DNA from: a virus
Length of the DNA: 24,757 nucleotides
Direction: 5' to 3' (one strand)
IMG/VR virus record: IMGVR_UViG_3300032046_002930
Span: 1-24,757 of that record
A model generated the notes under the pieces. That model did not search any database, was not told the DNA's origin, and saw only the letters and a list, made by a program, of their open reading frames with translations. The translations under genes and the position numbers were made by a program. Shown in pieces: positions 19,186 to 24,757 of this stretch; within the stretch, counting starts at the first letter, position 1; each line of letters opens with the position of its first letter.

Positions 19186-20700
19186 CTACCCCATCACCGC
19201 CCGCAGCCTTGGCACGCTCTCCGCGCCCGGACCCCTCCAGGCGCGCTCGACGCACCAAACCTCGGCCAGGTCCCGAAACAGCACCCGGAACCATGGCCGA
19301 GGGACCACCCTCGCCACCCCTCCGCTTACCACGCTCAACTCAACCCTCTCGAAAACCGACCGCAGCACCCTCCGCTGCTGAGCGGGATCCCCCGCGCGCA
19401 CCACTCCCCCGACGTCCGCCAACCGCTGCAGCGCCGCCTCAGCATCGTACACAGCGGCCCCTAGCCGGCCCTCCATCGACGACGTCACCGCCGCCAGCTC
19501 CGCCTTGCGCAAGTGGTACTCTTCACGCCCGATCTCCCCCTCTATCCGCAGCTCCCTCAATCGCACCAGCTTCTGCCGCTCCCGCTCCAACCCCTCCACC
19601 AACTCCGCGTTTCCAGGCTCCGCCTCCGCCCGCTGCCTCACCCGCTCCCTCACCATCCCCTCGATCTCCCTGGGCAGACTCAACCCGTCCAGCAAACCCA
19701 GAGCCTCCGCTTCCACGCCCACAGCATCCCAACTGCCCTTGCGCGACCGACAACTCCCTTCCGAGTGGCGATAGAAGTACCGCCCCCGCCTGCCCCTACC
19801 CATGCCCCACAGCCGGCCCCCGCACTCGTAGCAGTAACCCAGACCCGTCAGCAGATAGACCCGCGCCAACCCGCTGCCCTGGCGCCTCCTGGACCGCCTC
19901 GCCGCCAACACCCGTTCCGCTAGCGCCGCCCCGATCACTGCCTCGTGCGCACCGTCGTACAGCTGGCCATGCCCGTAACCACGCTCGCGACCCACCGGCA
20001 GCCGCCCGGCGTACAGCGAGGCATTCTGCAACACGCTACGCACCGACACCTCCGAAAAACGCTTTCCACCGTACCGATCACGGAACCGATACCCCCTCCT
20101 GTTCAAGTCCGCCGCCACCTCCACGTAGCTATACTCGCCCGTGGCGTACATCTCCGCCATCAACTCCACCACCCCCGCATCCCCGTTCCGCACCAGCAGC
20201 CCGCCCTCGCGATCGTACCCGAAAGGCGCGATCCCCACGTGCACCCCCCGCTCGCGCCGGTGCCGGACGCTATCCATCACCCGCTCACTCGCCAGGTCAG
20301 ACTCCAACGACGCCACCACCATCAGGATCGCCAGGAACGCCTTCCCAATCGCATTGGTCGTGTCGAACTGCTCATGCACACTCACCAGTTCGACGTTGTG
20401 CTTCTGCAGCGAGTCCAGAAAGACAAAAAAGTCCCTGGGAGACCGTGACGCCCTATCCAGGGAGTTGACCACCACCGCTACCACGCCACCACGACCCAAC
20501 TGCGCCTTCAGCTGGTGCCAACCCGGGCGATGCCTCTCCGACCGCCCCGACCGGTGTCCCTCCGCGTCCTCGTAGACCTCGTAGGACCACCCCTTCTCTT
20601 CGCACACCGCCACACAGTTCGCCAGCTGCCGCTCCGGACTCGCGCGGTCCTCCTCGTAGCGCACCATCGACCGGCGGACGTAGATCAAGGCCAGGGCCAC
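19186..20700 (-). CDS. int: Large serine recombinase (phage integrase)
   Basis: A 504-residue site-specific recombinase that should integrate and, with a directionality factor, excise the phage. Residues 1-145 are the resolvase catalytic domain with nucleophile Ser11 (YVRRS) and RASPERQLANC. The helical link contains ASLESDLASER, the Recombinase domain follows (about 155-270), then a zinc ribbon-like segment with C290, C293 and C317. A coiled coil (about 345-410, LVEGLERERQKLVRLRELRI) is where such enzymes control synapsis. Start GTG 20700 follows GGAGGCGG. It is the last gene of the leftward repressor operon. The C-terminal side faces a palindrome-rich region that may hold attP. Confidence 0.93.
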   Translation of the reverse strand: MALALIYVRRSMVRYEEDRASPERQLANCVAVCEEKGWSYEVYEDAEGHRSGRSERHRPGWHQLKAQLGRGGVVAVVVNSLDRASRSPRDFFVFLDSLQKHNVELVSVHEQFDTTNAIGKAFLAILMVVASLESDLASERVMDSVRHRRERGVHVGIAPFGYDREGGLLVRNGDAGVVELMAEMYATGEYSYVEVAADLNRRGYRFRDRYGGKRFSEVSVRSVLQNASLYAGRLPVGRERGYGHGQLYDGAHEAVIGAALAERVLAARRSRRRQGSGLARVYLLTGLGYCYECGGRLWGMGRGRRGRYFYRHSEGSCRSRKGSWDAVGVEAEALGLLDGLSLPREIEGMVRERVRQRAEAEPGNAELVEGLERERQKLVRLRELRIEGEIGREEYHLRKAELAAVTSSMEGRLGAAVYDAEAALQRLADVGGVVRAGDPAQQRRVLRSVFERVELSVVSGGVARVVPRPWFRVLFRDLAEVWCVERAWRGPGAESVPRLRAVMG

Positions 20701-20825
20701 AGCCCAACCGCCTCCAGCAGAAACCTAACCACCAACCCTATCCCGATCAGCACCATCAACCACCGAAAGGCGTCCTCATGCTCCTCCAGGAACCTCTCCG
20801 TGTAGCTACCCCTCCACTTCGCCAC
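20685..20825 (-). CDS. 46-residue membrane protein between repressor and integrase
   Basis: GTG at 20825 is preceded on the minus strand by GGAGGAG at 4-nt spacing. The product has a charged N-terminus (AKWRGSYTERFLEEHEDAFR), one membrane segment (WLMVLIGIGLVVRFLLEAVG) and ends LWPWP. It overlaps the repressor end by 20 bp and the integrase start by 16 bp, so the three genes are translationally coupled. The reading is too tidy to be chance: start, RBS, hydrophobic segment and stop all fit. A small inner-membrane protein made with the repressor in the lysogen could act in superinfection exclusion; that is inference. Confidence 0.75.
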   Translation of the reverse strand: MAKWRGSYTERFLEEHEDAFRWLMVLIGIGLVVRFLLEAVGLWPWP

Positions 20826-21222
20826 GCGACTCCTCCATCATCCGCCGCTCACGGCGCAATAGCACCATCTCGCCGTACTGCAGCCACTCCCTCAGCTCTC
20901 CCTCGTCCATGCTCGCCACCAGCACCCGCACAGCCTCCCCCAACCCCTCTAGTTGCTCCCACCTTACAACAGACGTTGGCAGACCAGCCAGCCTCAGGAT
21001 GTCGCTCTCGGGCACGCCGAAGTACCGCCCCAACCGATACGCCGACGCACTAGACGGCCTCCGAACCCCCTCCACATAGCTGTTCATCGTGTTCCTCGAC
21101 AGACCAGCCTCCACGCTGGCCCGGGTCACCCCCTTCCCCTTCAGCGCACACGCCTTCGTCAAGAACTCCGAGAGATCGTGACAATCCTGAGCGAGCCGGC
21201 TGATCTCCTCTTGCACGGTCAT
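20806..21222 (-). CDS. XRE-family repressor (CI-like)
   Basis: A 138-residue DNA-binding protein. ATG 21222 is chosen since it follows a G-rich RBS (GGGGTGAGGGG); longer readings run into the promoter region. The helix-turn-helix lies at about 25-75: LTKACALKGKGVTRASVEAG, LSRNTMNSYVEG, SSASAYRLGRYFGVPESDIL. The C-terminal part is helical (WEQLEGLGEAVRVLVASMDE) with no protease-like Ser/Lys pair, so induction by self-cleavage is not expected. It is divergent from the Cro-like gene at 21447, the standard immunity layout, and is the first gene of the leftward operon with the membrane protein and integrase. Confidence 0.88.
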   Translation of the reverse strand: MTVQEEISRLAQDCHDLSEFLTKACALKGKGVTRASVEAGLSRNTMNSYVEGVRRPSSASAYRLGRYFGVPESDILRLAGLPTSVVRWEQLEGLGEAVRVLVASMDEGELREWLQYGEMVLLRRERRMMEESRGEVEG

Positions 21223-21275
21223 CCCCTCACCCCCCTTCTTCCAGCAAAGCGACGCCGGCCGCTCCAACGCCACCG

Positions 21276-21304
21276 ACTCTACACCACATATCAACATTTG
21301 ACAA
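21276..21304 (-). promoter_or_regulatory. Leftward promoter of the repressor operon
   Basis: On the minus strand, -35 TTGTCA (21304-21299) and -10 TAGAGT (21281-21276) are spaced by 17 bp. The -35 overlaps that of the rightward promoter by five bases, so the two cannot both be occupied. Confidence 0.65.
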
Positions 21305-21326
21305 CATCCACGATTGGTGTTATAAT
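21298..21326 (+). promoter_or_regulatory. Rightward early promoter (perfect sigma-70 consensus)
   Basis: TTGACA (21298-21303) and TATAAT (21321-21326) with an exact 17-bp spacer. It drives the Cro-like, replication and following genes, and must be tightly repressed in the lysogen. Confidence 0.93.
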
Positions 21327-21341
21327 ACCAACCGGTGTTGG
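21314..21341. promoter_or_regulatory. Overlapping operators
   Basis: Two inverted repeats share half-sites: TTGGT (21314-21318) / ACCAA (21327-21331) spans the -10 box in an 18-bp near-palindrome, and CCAAC (21328-21332) / GTTGG (21337-21341) covers the start region. They are the likely targets of the repressor and the Cro-like protein. Confidence 0.7.
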
Positions 21342-21342
21342 C

Positions 21343-21528
21343 ATGATCGCGAAAACCAGCCATATCAGAACACAGCAAACCGACCACCTCTACCAGTTCG
21401 TGACGGTGCTCGCCGAGATCCTACTAGACCAGGAGAGGACCACACCATGCCACCAGCAAACCCGTGTCCCCCGCAAACCGCCTTCCGCCACTGGCTCCAA
21501 AGCAGAGGACTCAAGCATGCCTGGGTAG
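21343..21528 (+). CDS. Possible near-leaderless leader ORF
   Basis: ATG 21343 lies about 17 bases after the -10 box, so the transcript would start only about 10 bases upstream and no Shine-Dalgarno is present. The first 35 codons look protein-like (QQTDHLYQFVTVLAEILLDQ); the rest overlaps the Cro-like gene in another frame and looks random. A 61-residue product is possible, but this may also be an untranslated leader. Confidence 0.3.
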   Translation: MIAKTSHIRTQQTDHLYQFVTVLAEILLDQERTTPCHQQTRVPRKPPSATGSKAEDSSMPG

Positions 21529-21659
21529 CGACCCAGCTCGGCTACACCGCCGAATACTTCTCCCGCGTCCTCAGGGGCACGACCCCCCTGACCGCCGAGT
21601 TCCGCCAGAGATGCCGACACCGCCTCTCAATACCCGACGCCGCGTGGGACAAGGAATGA
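21447..21659 (+). CDS. Cro-like helix-turn-helix protein
   Basis: A 70-residue protein. ATG 21447 follows CAGGAGAGG. The sequence FRHWLQSRGLKHAWVATQL-GYTAEYFSRVLRG is a helix-turn-helix of the XRE/Cro type (AWVATQLGYTAEYFSRVL as the two helices), and the protein contains little else, as in Cro. It is the first well-supported gene under the rightward early promoter and its stop overlaps the replication gene start (ATGA, 21656). It probably represses the leftward repressor promoter and tunes its own. Confidence 0.83.
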   Translation: MPPANPCPPQTAFRHWLQSRGLKHAWVATQLGYTAEYFSRVLRGTTPLTAEFRQRCRHRLSIPDAAWDKE

Positions 21660-22471
21660 CAGGCCAACCACTTGAAGACATCGACTGTCAGGAAGTCACC
21701 CTCGAACCCACCCTGCACGGCTACCACGTCGCCTGGAACTACGGCCAACACTACTGGCTCCCCATCCTCGGCCCCGTCCCCTGGTGCACCTGGCAAACCC
21801 TGATCACCTTTTGCTTCGGACGCCGCGACTCCTGCTGGCCCTCCATCTCCCTCCTGGCCGACATCGCCGCCAAGGGAAACCGCAACCTCATCAAAGGCCG
21901 CTGGGCACAGAACCCCGAGCACCGCTTCAGGAGAAAGGGAGCCGTCGAGATCCTCGAAGACCACGGCCTGATCAGCATCGAACCGCGCGGCCCGGACGAC
22001 AAAAGGTATACGTTCCACGTCCTCAAGGAGCCACCGCTGCTCACCCCCGAGCAGGTGCAGACCCTACCGCCCAGGCTTCAAACCATGCACGCCGCCCTGC
22101 TTCACAAGTGCGGCATCAACCCCGACGACCACGCAGCCAAAGCCCAACGCGTCACCCCTGGTGCCCCCAGCACCACCCCCGACTACGCAGACCTCCGCCA
22201 ACTCGAGGAGGACTGGCGAACCATCCTCACCGACTGCCAAGCACAGATGACACCGGCGAACTACCGCACCTACTTCACCGGCACCACTCCCACCGCCTAC
22301 GACCCCACAACGCGCACGCTCACCGTGGAGGCGCCCAACCCCCTGATCGCCACCTGCCTAGAACGCCAGTTCTCCCAACTGGTGACACGCGCCGCCGCCG
22401 AGCTTGACATCCGCATCGACGGTTCCCCCATCCAGGCCGTCACCTACACCGCCAGGAGACTCAGCAAATGA
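21656..22471 (+). CDS. Replication protein with winged helix and DnaA-N-like domain
   Basis: A 271-residue protein. Residues about 40-125 look like a winged-helix DNA-binding domain (SCWPSISLLADIAAKGNRNL, AVEILEDHGLISIEP). Residues about 183-262 match the DnaA N-terminal domain pattern: W+TIL.....QMTPANYRTYF, a loop, RTLTVEAPNPLIATCLERQF, and a last strand IQAVTYTARRL. DnaA domain I binds DnaB helicase and partners, so this protein probably recruits host helicase to the phage origin, as lambda O/P do. A 15-bp palindrome identical to the first iteron at 10924 lies inside the gene (22160-22174). Start overlaps the Cro-like stop; stop overlaps the next start. Confidence 0.78.
   Translation: MTGQPLEDIDCQEVTLEPTLHGYHVAWNYGQHYWLPILGPVPWCTWQTLITFCFGRRDSCWPSISLLADIAAKGNRNLIKGRWAQNPEHRFRRKGAVEILEDHGLISIEPRGPDDKRYTFHVLKEPPLLTPEQVQTLPPRLQTMHAALLHKCGINPDDHAAKAQRVTPGAPSTTPDYADLRQLEEDWRTILTDCQAQMTPANYRTYFTGTTPTAYDPTTRTLTVEAPNPLIATCLERQFSQLVTRAAAELDIRIDGSPIQAVTYTARRLSK
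22160..22174. repeat. Fourth iteron palindrome, inside the replication gene
   Basis: GGTGCCCCCAGCACC, identical over 15 bases to 10924-10938. It may be a binding site for the replication protein within its own gene, as lambda ori lies in O, or a handcuffing site. Confidence 0.7.
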
Positions 22472-22845
22472 ACCGCTCCCAACCACACCTACCAAGCCTC
22501 GATCCCACCGACACCCCCCGACAATACCGATGGTACGACTGGCACATCGGACTACTAGAGCGAGGCTCACGCGCCAAGCTCGCCACCCCACAGATGATCG
22601 AGGACCTCACCACCCTCGCCGCCGACTGCGCCACCACCTACCAAGCCGCCACCGGCAAACCACCCTGCTACATCATCCTCCAAACCCCCGGCCGCATCCT
22701 CGGCCCACACTACCCGGGCCGACTCGCCGGCATGGACGTGCTCACCGACACCCGCCTCCCATTCGGCACCTTTGGCCTTGCACACGAGATGCTCCCCTCC
22801 GAACCCGTCCCAACAGCGCACCACAGGTGGCTCAGTGATACCTAG
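22468..22845 (+). CDS. Hypothetical early protein
   Basis: A 125-residue protein whose start overlaps the replication gene stop (ATGA). It contains a tryptophan-rich segment (RQYRWYDWHIGLLERGS), a helix (MIEDLTTLAADCATTYQAAT) and a beta segment (PPCYIILQTPGRILGPHY). No catalytic or membrane motif is seen and no family recognised. Tight coupling to the replication gene suggests a partner role, perhaps helicase loading, but this is inference from position only. Confidence 0.72.
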   Translation: MNRSQPHLPSLDPTDTPRQYRWYDWHIGLLERGSRAKLATPQMIEDLTTLAADCATTYQAATGKPPCYIILQTPGRILGPHYPGRLAGMDVLTDTRLPFGTFGLAHEMLPSEPVPTAHHRWLSDT

Positions 22846-22933
22846 CCCGCGCAAAACCACAACTTTCATACCACCACACGCCTTTGCCACCATAAGCCCG
22901 TCGGCGGCCTCTACGACCGCCCTGGGAGCCTAG
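22835..22933 (+). CDS. Possible 32-residue ORF in intergenic gap
   Basis: GTG 22835 overlaps the previous gene by 11 bases and the frame stays open to TAG 22931-22933. The product (IPSPRKTTTFIPPHAFATIS...) has no clear features, and the only upstream purine stretch (CAGGTGG) is a weak RBS. Kept as a low-confidence candidate filling a 97-bp gap. Confidence 0.25.
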   Translation: MIPSPRKTTTFIPPHAFATISPSAASTTALGA

Positions 22934-22942
22934 GAGCGCACC

Positions 22943-23251
22943 ATGCACAATGCGTCCAGTGCTATGATCATCGCCTCCATGACCACCATCACCGCCCTCA
23001 GTGCAGCCGCCTCCTGGTACTTCGCAACGCAGATTCACCGAGCCACGCCAGCCCGCACCGCCCTTTGTCTCTTGACGGCCTTCGTGTCCGTCCTCAACGC
23101 ACTGTGGGCCACCGTGTACGTCCTCTCACCCCCCGACAACCTGGTGCACCGCCTCTCACTCGCCGTCTTGATCGTGTCCCTTCTCGGCCTAGCAGCCACC
23201 GGCCTTATAGCAGCCCTCATACTCCGAAGGGAGGTCCGCCGTGACCACTGA
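22943..23251 (+). CDS. Three-span membrane protein (holin candidate)
   Basis: A 102-residue protein. ATG 22943 follows TAGGAG. Hydrophobic segments lie at about 7-30 (AMIIASMTTITALSAAASWY), 37-62 (TALCLLTAFVSVLNALWATV) and 70-95 (LSLAVLIVSLLGLAATGLIA), followed by a basic end RREVRRDH, a topology common in holins. It precedes the packaging and head genes; the lysin genes lie far downstream on the circle, so a holin role is possible but another membrane role cannot be excluded. The end overlaps the next gene by 11 bases. Confidence 0.75.
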   Translation: MHNASSAMIIASMTTITALSAAASWYFATQIHRATPARTALCLLTAFVSVLNALWATVYVLSPPDNLVHRLSLAVLIVSLLGLAATGLIAALILRREVRRDH

Positions 23252-23393
23252 CACCGCAGACTGCCGCCGCATGCCCTCCATCCTCGCAACGCTCTACTAC
23301 TGGGCATTCCGCATCCTGGTTGCCGCCATCCCCAACCCTTACGAGATCGACACCATGGTGGACATCCTCGATGGCAAAGACCAAGACGCCTAA
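23241..23393 (+). CDS. 50-residue protein upstream of the terminase-small-like gene
   Basis: GTG 23241 follows AAGGGAGG. The product begins TTDTADCRRMPSILATLYYW, has an amphipathic or membrane-seeking helix (ATLYYWAFRILVAAIP) and ends in an acidic segment (YEIDTMVDILDGKDQDA). The end overlaps the next start (ATG 23371) by 23 bases. Good RBS and overlaps on both sides support it as a real gene. No family recognised. Confidence 0.65.
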   Translation: MTTDTADCRRMPSILATLYYWAFRILVAAIPNPYEIDTMVDILDGKDQDA

Positions 23394-23736
23394 GACCACC
23401 GGCGCCCAACCCCTCAACACCAACGCCCTGCAGGGAGGCTTCTACTCGCGCACCTTCACCGACGAAGAAGTGCTCGAGATCGGGCGACTCGCGATCTCGG
23501 AGCTCTCCCTCAACGAGGAGATCGGCATGCTCCGCGTCCTGATCCGCCGCGTCCTACAATCCGAGCTGAAACCCGAGGACATCATCCAACTCTGCGGCAG
23601 GGCCACAGGCCAACTCCGCCGGCTCCTAGAGACCAGAGCCAAGTTGCTCCGCGAAGGTGCACCAGACAACGCCATCGATGAGGCCATGTCACAAGCCCTC
23701 GACGAACTAGCCGAAGAACTGGGGATCGACCTATGA
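23371..23736 (+). CDS. Terminase small subunit-like protein
   Basis: A 121-residue protein. The stretch NALQGGFYSRTFTDEEVLEI resembles the NALKHGFYS opening of many small-terminase-like phage proteins; the rest is helical (LNEEIGMLRVLIRRVLQSEL, GQLRRLLETRAKLLREGAPD) with an acidic end. Small terminase subunits bind phage DNA and regulate the large subunit. It directly precedes the portal gene and overlaps it as ATGA, a common position. ATG 23371 lacks a strong RBS but lies inside the preceding coding sequence, so coupling is likely. The large subunit is 6 kb downstream across the join. Confidence 0.7.
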   Translation: MAKTKTPKTTGAQPLNTNALQGGFYSRTFTDEEVLEIGRLAISELSLNEEIGMLRVLIRRVLQSELKPEDIIQLCGRATGQLRRLLETRAKLLREGAPDNAIDEAMSQALDELAEELGIDL

Positions 23737-24757
23737 CCATCAGAGACCGCATCGCAGACACACTCTTCGGCTCACTCATCGAGCAGCGCGTCCAGAACGC
23801 CGTCAAGGTGATCGACGACAAGTGGTGGCGCCAAGTCGGCGGAGCCGCCGGGCCCCAGGACAAAAAATGGTGGGAGCTCAAGACTGACCTCGACGACGCA
23901 CTTGAGGCCTGGCGCACCAACCCCCTGGCCTTCCGCATCGTCTCGCTCACCACCGACTACGTGGTGGGCGCCGGCATCCAGGTCACATCCAAGGCCCCCG
24001 CCGTGGACCACTTCGTCTCCGAACTCTGGACCCACCGCCTCAACAGGCTACACCTCCGCCTCTACACCTGGTGCGAGGAATTGACCCGCGCCGGAGACCT
24101 CTTCATCATCCTCTACACCAACCCCGCCGACGGCATGAGCTACTTCCGAGCCATCAACGCCGTCAAGATAGACCGGATCGAGACGGACCCCGAGGACCTG
24201 GAGAAAGAACTCCGCTACCACGAGCTCAGGGACGACAACCCCGTCGAGGGCAAGTGGTGGGACGCCTGGGAGACCGTCAAGGACGACCCCTCCAAACCCG
24301 CCCTCCTACACTACGCCGTCAACAGACCCGTCGGCTGCATCCGAGGCCAGTCAGACTTGACGCCCCTCCTCCCCTGGCTCCGCAGATACCGCGAATGGCT
24401 GGAGGACCGCGTACGAGTCAACCGCTACAAGAACGCTTTTCTCTGGCACGTCAAACTCACAGGGGCACAGACCGCAGACATCCAGGGCAAGCAGGCCCAG
24501 TACACCGAACCCCCATCCCCAGGCTCCGTCATCGTGACCGACGAGAACGAAGACTGGACCCCCGTCCAGCCCGAGATCCACGCCGAGGACGTAGAGGCCG
24601 ACGGCAAGGCACTCAGGCTAATGATCGCCGCCGGCGCAGGCGTCCCCCTCCACTACCTGGCAGAGGCCGAGAGCACCACCAGAGCCACCGCCGCCGAGAT
24701 GACCAGCCCCACCATGCGCCACTACGAGCACCGCCAGAAGTTCTTCTGCGACGTCAT
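23733..24757 (+). CDS. Portal protein, N-terminal part (continues at 1-409)
   Basis: The first 341 codons of the 469-residue portal. The N-terminus (MTIRDRIADTLFGSLIEQRV) and the core follow the portal pattern: WRTNPLAFRIVSLTTDYVVG, the CEELTRAGDLFIILYTNPAD strand, RAINAVKIDRIETDPEDLEK, and the helix LLPWLRRYREWLEDRVRVNR, then AAGAGVPLHYLAEAESTTRA before the stem helix. ATG 23733 overlaps the previous stop. The frame continues without change across the 24-base overlap into base 2 of this window, which is the best evidence that the ends join. Confidence 0.92.
   Translation, partial: MTIRDRIADTLFGSLIEQRVQNAVKVIDDKWWRQVGGAAGPQDKKWWELKTDLDDALEAWRTNPLAFRIVSLTTDYVVGAGIQVTSKAPAVDHFVSELWTHRLNRLHLRLYTWCEELTRAGDLFIILYTNPADGMSYFRAINAVKIDRIETDPEDLEKELRYHELRDDNPVEGKWWDAWETVKDDPSKPALLHYAVNRPVGCIRGQSDLTPLLPWLRRYREWLEDRVRVNRYKNAFLWHVKLTGAQTADIQGKQAQYTEPPSPGSVIVTDENEDWTPVQPEIHAEDVEADGKALRLMIAAGAGVPLHYLAEAESTTRATAAEMTSPTMRHYEHRQKFFCDV
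24734..24757. repeat. Terminal redundancy, right copy
   Basis: Identical to 1-24; see the left copy. Confidence 0.95.

Noticed and set aside
19008-20468. A 486-residue + strand open frame opposite the integrase
   Set aside because: It is a Pro/Ser/Arg-rich shadow; the minus-strand frame holds the serine recombinase domains.

Overview
The window is a complete, circular or circularly permuted genome of a small temperate phage. Its first 24 bases (1-24) are repeated exactly as its last 24 (24734-24757). The portal gene that runs off the right end continues in frame at the left end and rebuilds a 469-residue protein, so the unit genome is about 24,733 bp. It encodes peptidoglycan-degrading enzymes and has consensus sigma-70 promoters, Shine-Dalgarno sites and a perfect DnaA box, so the host is a high-GC bacterium. 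Copies of a CCTGAGCTTGTCGAAGGA-type repeat, which I recall as common in Chloroflexota and metagenomic genomes, hint at that phylum; this is weak inference.

Layout. The virion and lysis genes run rightward across the join: membrane protein and terminase-small-like gene (22.9-23.7 kb), portal (23.7 kb to 0.4 kb), C2H2 zinc-finger protein, protease/major-capsid fusion, membrane protein, three small virion proteins, connector and large terminase (0.4-6.9 kb). Then come a SleB-like hydrolase, an HNH protein, small proteins, a glycosidase/amidase lysin (8.6-10.7 kb) and a 713-residue propeller/hub tail protein (11.1-13.2 kb). No tape measure, tube or sheath gene is visible, which suggests a short-tailed particle. 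Between lysin and tail gene lies a likely replication origin (AT-rich tract, three 21-bp iterons, DnaA box). From 13.2 to 14.4 kb there is no gene but an unusual density of palindromes and repeats. An acquired SLOG-family gene with opposite strand composition (14.4-15.2 kb) and a run of small accessory genes (SWIM zinc finger, SymE-like and unknowns; 15.3-18.8 kb) follow. A leftward lysogeny operon (repressor, small membrane protein, large serine integrase; 21.2-19.2 kb) faces a rightward early operon (Cro-like protein, DnaA-N-type replication protein, unknown; 21.4-22.8 kb) across a divergent promoter with operators.

Most unusual content. Twelve copies of a palindromic element with arms TGGYGACA...TGTCRCCA lie in this one genome. 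Their total length is 41-43 bp in ten copies and 52 bp in two, about four or five helical turns. Three copies start on the base after a stop codon and one supplies the end of the portal gene. Three hairpins share the loop core CAACAATAAT on quite different GC stems. A third short repeat supplies the ribosome-binding site of three virion genes. These three families occur side by side, as composite modules at gene boundaries. I know of no described system matching them.
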